64,000 nucleotides of DNA, from NCBI RefSeq assembly GCF_047948215.1, contig NC_134456.1, positions 62,825,529 through 62,889,528 on the forward strand, written 5' to 3'. Positions 1 through 12,459 of this stretch are shown here, piece by piece. The stretch's first letter is position 1. Every line of letters begins with the position of its first letter. The DNA is from Lycorma delicatula. Lineage: Eukaryota; Arthropoda; Insecta; Hemiptera; Fulgoridae. The notes below the pieces were generated by a model. The model did not search any database, was not told the DNA's origin, and was given only the letters and a program-made list of their open reading frames with translations. A program made the position numbers and the translations under genes.

Positions 1-3000
1 CGGAAATGTTTACTGTCAAACCGTTCTGTTCCACAGTTATAAAATAAATTCTAATAGAAAGATTCGCTCTCTTTCTAAAGGAAGAAAGGCTTTCCATGTG
101 AAAGACTGAGATTAAACATTACACATGTTGAAACGTGTTTCAAAACTACTTCCACATTGTTTAAACGTTCGATTTTTAAAATTTCCCAAAATAATTATTT
201 TCAAAACTTAAGAAATTTGGTGTTAGACCGCTAAATTTAATTAAATTAAATCAAAACTGCAATATTTCTGATTTACATTGTTAAAAAAAATAATAATAAT
301 TGAAATATAATGAAACCAATCACAGTCGGATTTAGATCGATCATAATGACCTAATCCTGTATTTTTAGCTAGCATTCATATTGTTAGAAACATAAAAATG
401 TGAAAAGAGTAGATTTTGTTTTTAACTCGTTTTCATTTGTTTAACTTCCGGTGTGCTTCCACTAACCAATTTAGTTTCAGCATAATTATTGTTCAATACC
501 ACACTATAATGTATTACAAAAACACAACTAATATATTTCAGTACGGGATTTAAAATTCATAATACCGGGAACAATATATGTATATATTTTACGCTGTTTT
601 ATTTGTTCGCAATTTGTATACGTATTTCATCTTTGAGAGTGCTTTCATCTCTATTACTTCCTTATGTTGTATGATAATTTTGACTCTCCTAACAACCTAA
701 AAAAGCTTTTTTAGGCATAAAAAATCCCTTTTTTTAATAAAAGATTGGAAGAAGACAAATGCTTTTTTGTTAGTATTTTTTTAATTATAATAATTTTTGT
801 AATTTTTTAAAATAAAAAATTATATGATGAAATAGGGATCACTATAAAAGTACTTAAAGAGTTGTAATAATAATGTTAAAAAGTGGTGAGTCATTAAAAA
901 ATAATTAGAAAAAAAATTGTATTACTTTCGAAAACTAGTAATGCTGAAAAACTTACAAAAAAAGTTATTTGAATTTAAAAACATTTGGTTATTTTGATAG
1001 TCAATAAATTCTCATTACAAGAAACTATAATAATTAGTGTATAAAAAACGGCAGTGACTTTTTATGATTACATTATCGTCTAAGATTGACTTTTTTATTA
1101 CTTTGTGATTTTTACTTTTATTTTATACTTATCCGCTTTGTAGAGAGTTTTGTTAAGTATTATTTAGTTATTCCATATTATTATTCTTTATTATAATTTT
1201 TGGTTTGTTTATTTTTTTAATTTTGTTTTTTCCTCTGCATCATCAAACGAAGTAACCATCTATTCTTTGATTTTAAATAATTTTGTGAACATTTTCTAGC
1301 TTTTGATTAAATGTAAACAATTATTTGCATCAATAAAACAATTTTTAGGTTAGGTTTTTATTTTTTGTTATTCTACTGCTGTAAATTATTCATAAAAAAC
1401 TTTTGGTGGTTGAAAGATGGAAAATAAAAAGTTTTACTTCGTCCATATCTGGATAAATAAAATTGATGAAATTTCTACCATCACCTGTAATATCGCAAAA
1501 CAACCTTAATTAACCATGCAACTATGAATTTATAATTATCATTAAATAAAATATTGATAAGATATTTTGGTCATTTGTAGCTAATTAATTCAACATCATT
1601 GTTATCCGTTTCCATATTGATAGGCTTACTGTCCAATATAGGTTGTAATAATTTCTCTCTTAACGTTATTTAGGCAATATTAAAATAAATAATTGGTCAT
1701 TATTTTTGTCTTATATTTATGTTACTAATACTGTAGTGACTTGTAAAGGAACTGTGGTATGGAGGTCGGTCTAGTTTTGGGAAAATCTATTTAAATTATT
1801 TTGAAGCCTTATATTTATTTATTAAAAAAGTGATTAATCTAGATGTGTACTTTTTAGTAATTAATGAACTTGTAAAAATAAATCTCTGTATATTGTATAA
1901 TTGATTTTTATCTTTGTTGTACATTTTGAAAAAATTAATATTAATTGGATCAAGGTCCTGGAAACCTTATAAGTACATTTAGTTCCTTACTAATTGTATC
2001 CATCAAAACTTGTTTTCGATCTACTTAATCTCTGTAGTTTAATTTACACAGTATCCGTTAAAATTGATTGATACTTCACTAATATGTCTGATATTACATC
2101 TCTGGATTTGTTTTTAAAATTGATTTGAAGATATTCGAGAGTCTTTAAATGACTAATCGTGGTAAGTTGATCTGACATTCAAGGTAGCAGTTCCGTAATT
2201 TTGAATTGAGTGATATTTGATTATAAGTATAATCGTAAATGGGTTTTCTTTTTTGTTTACTGAAAGTCTTATTAAGTATAACTTAAGCTTTAGGATTATT
2301 TTTATCCATTTGTTTTAAGAGGCTTTAAAATGTTAGGCTCAGCTTTTCGATTTGCTGTTCTGAGAATCATTTTTCACCAAAACGTTTTTCTCCAGAAGTT
2401 ATTTTTTTTTTTAAATGTTTACTTTTAGTTGGTCCTACATGGTATTTACAAATTCATATATAATTTTATACAGACTTGAGAGAAACTCAAAAACAACGTT
2501 TTTGTGTTAGTTTAATTTCGATCAAATTTTTCATTTTTACTAAAGTTTAATTATTGATAAAATGTAAAAGGTAATCGGAATAATTTTGTGAATACGTTGG
2601 TGGGTTTTAAGTCTCACAGCGTAGCACATTTTTTTACAGTTATATATCCTCTCTTAGTCTCATCTATATGTACGATTTTAAAATTAGAATATTATTGACA
2701 GTTGTAATAAAATAGGATTATTTGCTATGAGGATAGTGTAAGGTACATATATTTTAAAATTATAAACTAGACGAATAATACTGTAATGTAGAAACGTCCT
2801 TAACTTCTAAGAGAAAATAAATCAAAAACGCTTACTGGGGAAAGCAATTATATTTTCTTATTTCATGAACATTTTTTTTAAGAGAGAAAAAGTAAAATTT
2901 TGTATTAGTTTAAAACAACGGATATTTGCTTAACTAAGTAGATAAATGTTTAGTAATTAAAACAGAACTAAACGTTAACTAAGAGAATCGACATTCATTC

Positions 3001-3280
3001 TCCAAATGTAATTCTGAACATAGCAATAAATTACAGGATATCGTACAAGAAATTAAAAAGTTCTACGGTGATTTGTCCTTACTTCCTTTTTCTTAATGGT
3101 TTTATCATCTGAATAGTATGCTTTTCAATGAACACCTAAAAAGTTAATGTTATTGATGGTTTTTACGATTTAACATAATTAAATTCGGGTTTGTGGTGTA
3201 CAGCTTATTATAGTGACTTGTGGTGTTCTGACGAGAAATAGTATGCTGTTTGTTTTAGGTAGATTTCATAAGGAAGCTAT
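1..3280. other. Unassigned AT-rich DNA
   Basis: I find no convincing gene here. The sequence is dominated by A and T runs and is broken by stops in all frames. No transposase, reverse-transcriptase or tRNA-like motif was recognised. It is best read as intronic or intergenic background. Confidence 0.6.
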
Positions 3281-3289
3281 TGTAATGGG

Positions 3290-3960
3290 TACCATGATTC
3301 GACTTCCGGTTTCGACATATCAACGCGTTTCATATCCCCCAGATCCCAAAATCACCATCAGTTCAAAAGTTTATATATATATATAACTTTTGATATATAT
3401 AACTTTCTTGTGTTAACATCTGCCGTAATTTTGCACCAATCACTTTCAAATTTGTACAAAAAATATAATGACTCAAAATCTCGGTCGAGTTCGTTAATGG
3501 GAAAAATCGGACCATCGGAATGGAAATGTGGGGCTTTTTCGAAAACACAAAATATCGCTATAACTTTCTTATTAAGTAAAATATCGAATTCGTTTAAAGT
3601 TCCTACTATTCTTTGGGTAAGAACCTACAATTTATCTAACTAAAGTTTTTTTATATCACAAACCATCAACCCAGGGGTGGAGAAAATGGGGTTTCGAAGA
3701 CAAAAAAGAATCATACTTACCTTAATAGGCACAGTATAAAATCGGTTTAAAGTGGTCGTTAGTCCTCTAAACATTACCTAAACCTTTTGTGTGAAATAAT
3801 TTTTGATATCAGCAACCTTACGCAATGGGTGACAAAAATATTACTGGAATTGTAAGATGAGTCTTGTCGTATGCTAAAAACGTGAAACTTTTTTACACCC
3901 AATCATTGTCGTATTGAGTAAATTTCATCGATGAGCAAATCCATCGATTCTGTCAAGTTT
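3290..3960. repeat. Probable old interspersed repeat, class unknown
   Basis: This block is richer in G and C than its flanks and has no sustained frame. It contains an AT hairpin-like stretch near 3365-3391, where AAAAGTTTATATATAT faces ATATAACTTTT. The style resembles non-coding repeats I recall from large insect genomes, but I cannot name a family and no second copy is obvious in this window. The short open frames on both strands look like chance. Confidence 0.3.
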
Positions 3961-4113
3961 TCACTATTCTCCTCTACTGTTGTGTAAGATTAATTTCTAA
4001 ACGGTTAAAAAAATGTTTTAAAAGGATTAGAATATGACATATAAGATTTCGGGTATTTTACATCGTGTTGTCCCGCGGTTGTAAAAAGTATAATTATTTA
4101 TTCAGGTGCGGTG

Positions 4114-4423
4114 TCATCATTAGCCCACCGGGCTGGTCTAGTGGTTAACTCGTCATCGCAAATCCAGCTGATCTCGAAGTCGAGAGTTCTAAGGTTCAAA
4201 TCCTAGTAAAGGCAGTTACTTTTATATGGATTTGAATACTAGATCGTGGATACCGGTGTTCTTTGGTGGTTAGGTTTCAATTAACCATTCAGCTCAGGAA
4301 TGATCGACCTGAGACCGTACAACACTATACTTCATTTAAAGTCATACATTTCATGATCTGAAGTAATACCTTACGGTAGTTTCGGAGGCTAAACAGAAAT
4401 AAAGAGAGAGCTATTTCATCATT
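4114..4423 (+). mobile_element. tRNA-derived SINE, family S1, full-length copy
   Basis: This is a non-autonomous retroposon, which would be transcribed by RNA polymerase III and copied by a LINE enzyme in trans. The head is tRNA-like, with perfect A-box and B-box matches. The body contains GGATACCGGTGTTCTTTGGT, shared with the copies at 16364-16571 and 41205-41477. The 3' tail reads CTGAAGTAATACCTTACGG and then GGAGGCTAAAC before an A-rich end. The flanks carry a direct repeat TCATCATT at 4114-4121 and 4416-4423, extended by AGC on the left and GC on the right, which fits a target-site duplication. It is the best preserved S1 copy here. Confidence 0.85.
4134..4203 (+). promoter_or_regulatory. 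Internal RNA polymerase III promoter (A and B boxes) of the SINE
   Basis: The A box is TGGTCTAGTGG at 4134-4144 and the B box is GGTTCAAATCC at 4193-4203. Both fit the tRNA consensus at every fixed position, and the spacing is normal for a tRNA-derived promoter. This is the only S1 copy in the window with both boxes intact. Confidence 0.75.
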
Positions 4424-5576
4424 GCAAAACGTGAAGTTGATTTTTCCCGAGAGTGTTAGTGGGCTATAAAATATGTGGATTGGGATACCTCTCTGAAAGT
4501 TGTTCTACCTTCCAGTTTCTTGCTGGAAACATTAAGTGGGACTTCAGAATCGCGAGACTGGAGGAGGTTTATATCTAGATGAATGTGGGTCTTATTTTAT
4601 ATTATGAACATATATATAATTAAACTACGTTTAATTTAATATACAACTATATGTTATTTATAAAGTAAATCATCATGTACTAAACTTTAAATCATGTATC
4701 CTTTTTTTCGTAAAAGTATAAATATACCTTTACGAATTATTAATTTTGATATTTATTGATATCATTAATATAGATTTGAATGAACTAATGCATACTAATG
4801 ATATTAAATAATTATAATATGTATATTATCTGCCTACAAATTAATAATGGTTTGTTTACATTTGGATAAATCACTTGGTCATCGCCATAATCATATTTTT
4901 ATACGAATTTTTATTCGTATTTATAGATTCGTTTTCCAGAGTTGGTAGTGTAGAAGTAAAAATATTGTCGCAATATTTTTTTTTACATCCCACTTCTTGC
5001 TTTATTATAATTTTTTAATATGAATATTAAAAGAACTTATGACGCCTGTTTAAGTGATTTGCTTAGTTGTGCAATGAAAGCTCTAAAAGGAGTGTTGTCT
5101 ATACTAGTGATCAGTAGAGTATGCGTAGATGATAGATAATTAAATAAAAAACTAGAATTTCATGTTTTCAATTCGATGTTTATAAAAGAATGGAATTTTT
5201 ATTCTTACGGAAGGTTAATTTATGTAATTAATCAACTTAATTAATTAATTTTATCACTTAATGGATAAGTTAGTTTATTTAACCTTCATTTTTTTACATA
5301 CTAAATTATCTTCATTTCTTCCTTCAATTAAAAAAAAAAAAAAAGTAGACATGAGTAGAAATGATTTAAAATAATTTACCCGTTTTCTTATTATTTTTTT
5401 TATAAACAACTTTAATAAATAATTTTCTAGCGTTACATGTAATCAGCCTATTAATGAATGAGCTCGTGAAAATTACTGTAGAATCAGCTGAACATTTATG
5501 AACATCGACATATTATAGCAAAGAAAGTCATTCATGAATTGGTCTGAAAAAAGTAGAGGGATTTTATTTCTAGTTG
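4424..5576. other. Unassigned AT-rich DNA
   Basis: No coding frame, RNA gene or repeat boundary was recognised. An A run lies near 5330-5344. Confidence 0.55.
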
Positions 5577-5702
5577 GGTCAGTCTTCATTGAATAGTCAA
5601 CGGTCAAGGATTCATTGAACAGTAGCGTTACGTAACGCTACTGTTCAATGACTCCTTGACCGTCTTGTCTTGAATCCTTTACTGTCTTCAATGAATCCTT
5701 TG
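5577..5702. repeat. 62-base near-perfect palindrome with related inverted units
   Basis: Arms 5601-5631 and 5632-5662 are reverse complements with one mismatch in 31 bases and no spacer. The centre is GTAGCGTTACGTAACGCTAC. Downstream, TCAATGAATCC and CTTGAATCC repeat parts of the same arm in the same orientation as the right arm. Upstream, TTCATTGAATAG is a related left-type unit. The block could form a cruciform. No protein or TIR family is recognised. Confidence 0.85.
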
Positions 5703-6559
5703 ATAGATGTGATGGAAAATACACGAGAAAAGCTTATGGTAGGTTTTTTAATTTTTTTTTAAACGATTTTTTTAATTTTATTTGTATTATATTATTTCTT
5801 TTATTGTATCCTAAAAATTATAAAAAGAAAATCAGTCTATTGTCTACCATGATCAAAAGTTAATCGTATATTTTATGTGCAGTGGAACTACTGCTTCAGC
5901 TGCTGATCATGACACCGACTGTTATAACTCTCTTGCAATTAAATTAAAGTTACTTCAACAACTGTTATTATACTTAACAAAATTAGACGTTCCGTATCAA
6001 GCGTACTAGGAGTAGTGTAGAGTACGTCGGCTGTAATGATCTAAGTGTATTTATTATAAAATTTGTTTTCCAAACCCATCAAAGTGTAGACAACATTCTT
6101 TTCTACGATTGATAAATCATGAGTTGAAATCAGCTGATAATTTGTCATCATTTGAAATTTTTATTATCAGCAAAATATCATGTTTGTGAGTATCAGTAAC
6201 TTAATAATCAGTTAAGTTCAAAAAAAAAAAAAAAAATTAATTTTTATTAAAACTGAGAAATAATTTTTTTTCGTAACTCTACTGAAGTTTTAACATTTTA
6301 TATATATTATATTAAAAAGTAGAAAATCTTCTTCAATATTCCAAAATCCTGTCTAATTAATGAATTTTATCAAAATCATTACGGTGTTTTTGCCTCACTA
6401 ACATTAACAAAATATCGGTTAGTAAATTTTAAAAGCACAATTTTTCGCTTCATAAAATTTGGGCACAGATGATTTTCAACAAGGTAATAAACTTAAGATG
6501 ATTGTGTTGAATCCTTTTACACTTTAATTCTGTCATAATATCAGTTTTGTTACTTTCTT

Positions 6560-6604
<45 letters not shown>

Positions 6605-7195
6605 ATTAACAAACGAAAAAAACTGCAAAAATTTTGTCAATAGAATAAGTATATCAGTATCAACTTTTTGAAAAGTTAATAAACTTGTAATGTAATTGCA
6701 GATGTTTAAGACATTTAATAAAATAACATTTCTTTTCCTTGTTAATTTCTTTTAGTATTCGAATGTTAATTTTATTTATTGGAAAAAGTAAGGTACAATA
6801 GTGATTAGTAAGACAAATTGAATTAAATAGGGTTTTTTTGTGGGGGAGGATGGTTCAAATTATATTATTTAAGTCGGTTACAAAAATTAAAAAAAATAAA
6901 TAAGTAATTTTTTACCTGTAGTAATTTAAGAATTCATTAATATTTTTAGTATAATAATATTAAAAACTAGGATTTCAGTGTTTTAGATTTAAATTTAAAA
7001 TATTAGAAAATAATTGGTTTTAATACATGTAATCCATGCATTTATGAAATGTATTTTTGATTTCAGTTAAAATGTTTTTTTTTTTTTTTTAATTTCATTT
7101 ATTTGGTTTTATAAATATGTATTTTAGAATATTATTCAAATCTTCTCCTTTTCATTGTAAAAAAATTTATTCTGAAAACTTTATAAATTTTTTTT
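5703..7195. other. Unassigned AT-rich DNA with homopolymer and TA runs
   Basis: No gene was found. The interval holds A, T and TA runs, including the microsatellite listed separately. Sequence approaching 7200 is the decayed 3' side of the mariner relic. Confidence 0.55.
6561..6601. repeat. (TA)n microsatellite
   Basis: A GTG lead-in is followed by about 19 uninterrupted TA units. Similar but shorter TA runs occur at 11896-11921, 53380-53399 and 55810-55831, and a longer one at 58534-58580. Confidence 0.9.
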
Positions 7196-7199
7196 TATT

Positions 7200-7731
7200 T
7201 CTCTTAAACTACATACCTTATACTACTTTATACATATGAATTAAGGCATTTATCGTAGCGATAAACCAGCTTCAGTACACCCTCATCGTATTCTTCTGCC
7301 TCCCAGTCCATTTAACCACTGCTTAACAGTTTTGTTTCGTCACCCGCGAGTTGCTTACCACTGAAAACTTTTTTCAAGTTCCCAAACAAATGGTAATCAG
7401 AAGGAGCTAAGTCCGGACTATATGTTGGTTGATCGTAAATTTCCCATCCAAATGTTCTCAGAGAATCAAGTGTCAGATTCGCAACATGTGGTCGTGCATT
7501 ATCGTGCAGCAGGACGACGCCGTCGGTCAGCCGCCCACGTCGCCGAATTTGAATAGCGCGCTGTAACTTACGTAGAGTTTCACAGTAGGCTTCTGCGTTT
7601 AAGGTCGTTCCACGTAGTATGAATTCAATCAACAGTATGCCAAACCCATCCCAAAAGACTGTGGCCATCAGTTTGCGTCCAATTGGCTGTGGCTTGACCT
7701 TTGTTCGCCTGGTTGGTGATTGAGGATGACG
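7200..7731 (-). pseudogene. Mariner (DD34D) transposase, C-terminal catalytic part, degenerate
   Basis: The intact enzyme cuts and pastes mariner DNA at TA sites. The longest open part, 7668-7312, begins MATVFWD and contains LLHDNARPH and YSPDLAPSDYHLF. The Asp in HDN and the Asp in PSD are separated by 34 residues, which is the mariner DD34D signature. The frame continues upstream to about 7731 with RHPQSPTRRTK, a segment that lies just before MATVFWD in mariners. Downstream of the TAA at 7309-7311, homology continues as LKLVYRYDKCLNSYV, the usual mariner C-terminus. The first catalytic Asp and the linker are missing because unrelated sequence abuts at 7731. It is not functional. Confidence 0.9.
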
Positions 7732-8119
7732 TCATAGATTTTCCACATGTGTTCAGCATATTTGATTGAGTCTAGGAGGATTGCCATGTTTGCTTAACTC
7801 TCCCTCATGTGAACTACTGCATACGGCCGACTGTCCCCTTACACCATATGTGTATGGTTTGTAGGCTTCTGCCAAGCCATAGGCGTAGCAAAAGCCATAG
7901 ATCGTTTTTATTTTTCAGTCATTCTCGTAGTATAACTGAACAAGAGTTGCAACATATATATGGAGCTCATGACTTATCCTAGTCCCCTACCACCATACTA
8001 AAATAATGCTGATAGGCAGTCTTCAGAAGGGGCATTAGATTGCGTTTCTGTGACGAAATTGTTATTTCCCCGCATATGTTACAAAAATTATTCATTGAAT
8101 TTACACATTTTCGTGGAAT
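7731..8119 (-). pseudogene. Relic of an arthropod repeat protein with a GDQDKSWAP-type motif
   Basis: The minus strand reads PRKCVNS, NFCNICGEITISSQKR, then GD*DKS*AP, AFATPMAWQ and, after a frame change, AILLDSIKYAEHMWKIYD. I recall this motif order from a large family of uncharacterised, transposon-associated arthropod proteins in which the start reads MPRKCVN and the motif reads GDQDKSWAP. Here the start Met codon is ATT (8117-8119), and the Gln and Trp codons are stops (TAG and TGA). At least one frameshift precedes AFATPMAWQ. The jump from the AFATPMAWQ block to the HMRES and KYAEHMWKIYD block suggests that a central part is deleted. It ends abruptly at the mariner half. Confidence 0.65.
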
Positions 8120-8449
8120 TTTTGATTTAAAAATGTTTCCCTTTAAAAGCACTCGAAAACCAGAAATTCTGCCTGCATACAACACAAACAATATGAAAGT
8201 CACAGCAACAGTAATAATGTTTATTACGTACAAACGCTGGAGAACGTTGTGCTTTGTCATTGAACAGGTGAGACAACTACAAAAACAAAATTATCCCCAA
8301 ACTAGTTTCGGTAAAAAATGACATGTCTTCATTATATCTCCAAAGCAAGAGCTAATTGGTCATTTTTATGGTGATTTTTTGAATTTAGCTGATGAAATAC
8401 ATAAGAATAAGCTACTTTTGAGCCCGAAAGATTTTCATTGTTGGGCAGT
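8120..8449 (-). other. Non-coding part of the composite relic
   Basis: This segment lies between the repeat-protein start and the mariner N-terminus. Open frames on both strands overlap here (8040-8321 plus and 8260-7979 minus), but only the part below 8119 matches a known pattern. It may be the 5' flank of the inserted element. The exact left junction with mariner is not visible. Confidence 0.4.
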
Positions 8450-8665
8450 GTTAGCGTGGGCTTTCCCAAACGTTCTTCATCATCCACATTAATTTTATTA
8501 TTTCTAAACTTTTCATACTATTTTAGGACGTTTATTTCATTTATTATCACCGTACACAGCAACCAAATGTTTATGAAATTCAGCCGGCTTAACGTTTTGA
8601 TGGTTTAAAAAACGTATGACTCCACGTATTTCACAGTCGGCGGCAACATCAGTTTTCCTTTTCAT
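8450..8665 (-). pseudogene. Mariner transposase N-terminal (helix-turn-helix) fragment
   Basis: An ATG at 8665-8663 opens MKRKTDVAADCEIRGV, followed by VKPAEFHKHLVAVYGDN, the first DNA-binding helix-turn-helix of mariner-type transposases. After stops, DDEERLGKP matches the linker that follows the second helix-turn-helix. Homology then ends. This is most simply the other half of the mariner at 7200-7731, since both read on the minus strand in the right order. The in-frame stops make it non-functional. Confidence 0.75.
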
Positions 8666-11600
8666 TTTATAACTAATAACTTACACGTAATCAAAGATAC
8701 TACAAAGCGACAACTTACAGATAACAATGCAGTTGTACATTACTAGCGTGGCCATGAACGACACAGGATCGCCAATCTTAAGGAGAGAAATTTCTCTCGG
8801 TTGTTAGATTTCCACGTCATACAGATCATCCTCGTTTCATTGGGGAATTGCTTATTGCTCACTTGTTGAACATATTGCAACGTATACATTAGGGAAAAAA
8901 AGAAGATTTTCCCAAAATTTATTTATAAGATCACTACCGCTGTTTCGAACAGAAACCCGTATAAGGTGTTTACCGAAACAGTTATTGATTTTTTAAATAA
9001 ATTTTGTGAAAATCTAATAAAATATTTTTTTTTTGTCTTGATGTAATTTTCATCAGAAGACGGCGTCATCCATCGATTATGTAAAACATTTTAGGGACTA
9101 GTTTTATTTGATAATCGTTTTTTTTTTATGTAGGCCTAGCATTTACTAAAATCCATTTTTCAAACTAGTTTTATTTATAATATATAGTAATACACTTTTT
9201 ATCAACCGAGTTAAGTTTGTTGATAAGGATAGGACTATGAATCCTGTTGGTTATTGATAGCGTTTGCTTGAACGTGACAGGAATGCTGGGTGGATAAAAT
9301 TGCATTAAATAAATTAGATACCTCTGAAATACCCTCGTTATATTTATTACTAGGCTATTTATTAGTGAGAAAGAAGTAGGGTATTAAATATCTGATATTA
9401 AGAGAAGTATTTACTTTTATAATTTTGTCTTTTGTATTATTTTGCATGAGGTATTTGTTAATTCCAGTTAAATTAATTTTAATGAATCTTGCGAAAATAA
9501 TTAAGCGTTTTTAAGTTCAATTAACTGAAGCATTAAATTGAAGGTACAAAATATATGCTATCATTTCTGTTTTATTTATTAATGACTTTAAAAAAATTAG
9601 CACGCGTAAGTTCGTTGTATAAGCTTTTTATTTGTATATTGGCTCTCTTTTAAGTCATTCTTTACTCTCCAACAAACGTTTTGATTTTGTTGGTCCTTCC
9701 TTTAGCGGATTCGTCGTAGTTTTTACATAATTGGAATAAATGTTTTTACGAAAGTTTCTTCACATGATTTTAGAATATTTTCATGTCATAATTGTATAAT
9801 ACTTAGTGGTATTTTGATTTTTAAATTATTTTCGCGCGAAAAGTTCATAATTACTTTAAAGGCTGGATAAACAATAATTACTTACCTATTCCCGGATTCT
9901 ACAGTATCTTAGCCTACGCGTTGTAACAGCCTCTGCATGTTGTTTTTCTATAAACGTCTTTTTTAACACGGGGATTGTTTTTTTTTTTTGAGTAAACTAT
10001 ATTTTAAGTAAAAATAATTTTGAATTATTTTTTGAAAAACTCCAATAAAAATTTTAAAGTATAATTTTTTTTTATTCTGTTAATTTAATTTTTTGAAGAC
10101 GGCATCAGATTAGGTTAGTAAAGTGTTACTGGTTGTGCGGTTGGTTTTTAATTTCACTCTTCTTCTTAAAATGGAATTTAACTAAAATTAATAAAAGAAA
10201 TAAATTTGTAATGTTTTCAAACATACAAACATATAAATAAATGTGTAATGTTTAGTACAGTTTCTTGAGGTCGGCTTATTTTTATTTTTAAGTTGATTTT
10301 ATTTATTTTCTTATTAATTAATGATGTATTTGTCACTAGTATTAGTAATATTACTTTTTTAGAATTAAGATAAATTGCTTAAAAGCTGATAGTTTATTAT
10401 TTGTTTTGGAATGAATCATAGTTATTAATTTAAATTACTTCAAATTATTCATGCCGTCCACGCGCTGTTTCAGTACTGTGCACCTATATAATACAGTAAA
10501 ACTTGAAGTGTAGTACTCGTTTCAATTGAACGTGTGTTCCGTGTCCTTGCTTTAAAATTTATCTCTTAAGGGTAATGTTTACATTATGCAAATCCATATA
10601 ACTTAGATAATTAATTAGTTTTCTTTTACAAACCCAGTAATAATGATTAAATATTTAAATAATAGTATATACTTTTCTTTGCTTAAACATTATTTCATCT
10701 AGTTTTTTTTACGTGAAATTTTTTCTCATGTTTTAATCCTCTTTTAAAATTTCTTCGTTTTATCTTCAACAAATTTGCGTGGAGTTATTTATTTCTTTGA
10801 AAATTATTAATTTTACGAAATCTATTGTAGTTTATTAATATTTTTATTTTATAGCGTTTTTTATCATTATTGTAAGTTTGTTGTTTTAAATTTTAAGGTC
10901 TGCATGGTAAGGATTTATTTTATTGACTGGTTTTTTAATTTGCGCGATCAGAATTAACAAATCATGAATTCATGGTAAGGAAAAAAAATTACGAATGCCG
11001 TATTGTTCTCTGTTGTATGGTATTCACTTTAATTTGTCCTTTAGATCCTAATCCTAAACGGTTTTGACTTAAATAAATGTATCATTTGTTGCTAATATTC
11101 CTGTCATAAATTTAGGGTTGAAAAGATTTTAAAGGTTTTTTAAAGATACCAAAATTAAATTACCCGATTCTGTTTCTTAATTTAATTAAGCATGCATTGT
11201 GTTTTTTAAGATGTGATCATCGATGATTAAATTCATAATAACAATAAATGGTGATGGCTTAAAATAGTTCAACGATAGAAAAGTTCTGTATTATAGATTT
11301 AGATTCGTTTTGAACTAGTGAATATGTGGAATTTTCCTTTCTTAGTTGGTTCTCAGCATACTTTAATTTGATGAAAACTCCCTTTTATTTGTAATGAAAT
11401 TATAAAGTTATAAACCGTCGAAGAGGGTTAATAAAAAAATAAAAAACCAATCGATGATGTGAAACTAGGTATTCGAATTTTTTATGACGCATAAACACAG
11501 CGCTTTTGCGGGCATCTTCAATGAATGTAATTCGGTCAAGAGAATTTTAATTCGATCTGACGTAGAACTTAGGTTTATTTTTCGTTTACTATTAGAAATC

Positions 11601-11895
11601 ATGTACGAAGAGTCCTTAAAAATCGTATAATACGGGGCTACTTTAAAACTCTTACCTAAATTTTATGGAAGTTTTGCCGTACTTAAAATATGTGTTCTTT
11701 GATAATGAATTGTTTTATTTATTTTTTCAATATTATATTATACTTTGGAGAGGAAATTTCGCCATTTTTTTTTTAGGTCTACGATTTTGTTTCATAATAA
11801 ATTAGGCCATCTTGAGTTCTAAAGAAACTAATATGATAAAAATATGAAAAAATAGCTTAACTCATTTATTTTTTCTTGCTGTAAAATAATATGTT

Positions 11896-11921
11896 TATAT
11901 ATATATATATATATATATATT
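11896..11921. repeat. (TA)n microsatellite
   Basis: About 13 uninterrupted TA units. Confidence 0.9.
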
Positions 11922-12436
11922 TTCATTTTGCGATCAGTTCATCATAAATTTATGAAAATTATATTAGTATGTTAATTTAAATATTGTTTCCTTAAGTAAT
12001 TGTTTAGATATCTTATATCCTGATTTTTATCTTAAATTAAAGATCTGCGTTCAAGTTTGTTAATACTTCTTGGTTTTAACCACTTAAAAATGTATTACTC
12101 ATTTTCTTTTTTTTAAGTTTGTATGCAAAATAGGTTTATCTCATGTTTCAAGAAGATAAGTTTAAAAGTATGGAGATTATATTTTATGTAACTGTATATA
12201 TATTTGCAAAATTAATGATTGATCAGTTAAACATTACTGATCATAGATAAACAAGCGTGATATTCTATCTTAATGTAACATTATTTATTTTTATTATGAT
12301 TTGTTATAGTTAAAAAAATTGTATACATTAACCTATATATCTTACATTTACACGAATAAACATGTGGTAGTGAGACGTGAGCTGTGTGAAAGCATGAACT
12401 AGGAATGGGGGAAGTAAAAGTGAACAGCGAATAATC

Positions 12437-12459
12437 ATATCCTACTGAGAGTAGGATAT
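12437..12459. repeat. Short perfect hairpin
   Basis: Arms ATATCCTACT and AGTAGGATAT enclose a GAG loop. No T-run or gene end is near, so a terminator role is not supported. Confidence 0.7.

Larger units (their letters stand above)
7200..8700 (-). mobile_element. Composite relic: mariner split by a second transposon-like sequence
   Basis: On the minus strand a mariner-type N-terminal helix-turn-helix segment (8665 to about 8450) comes first. A relic of an unrelated arthropod repeat protein follows (8119 to about 7731), and then the mariner catalytic C-terminal half (7731 to about 7200). All three read in the same direction. The simplest history is insertion of the second element into a mariner, followed by decay and deletion; chance juxtaposition by deletion is the alternative. 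Mariner terminal inverted repeats were not identified at either end. Confidence 0.65.

Noticed and set aside
1345..1354. TTAGGTTAGG, like the insect telomere repeat
   Set aside because: Only two units; expected by chance in AT-rich DNA.
7726..7735. Palindrome ATGACGTCAT, a CRE-like site
   Set aside because: It falls on the junction of two transposon relics and has no nearby promoter.
12437..12459. Hairpin as a transcription terminator
   Set aside because: Eukaryotic context, no T-run, no gene upstream.
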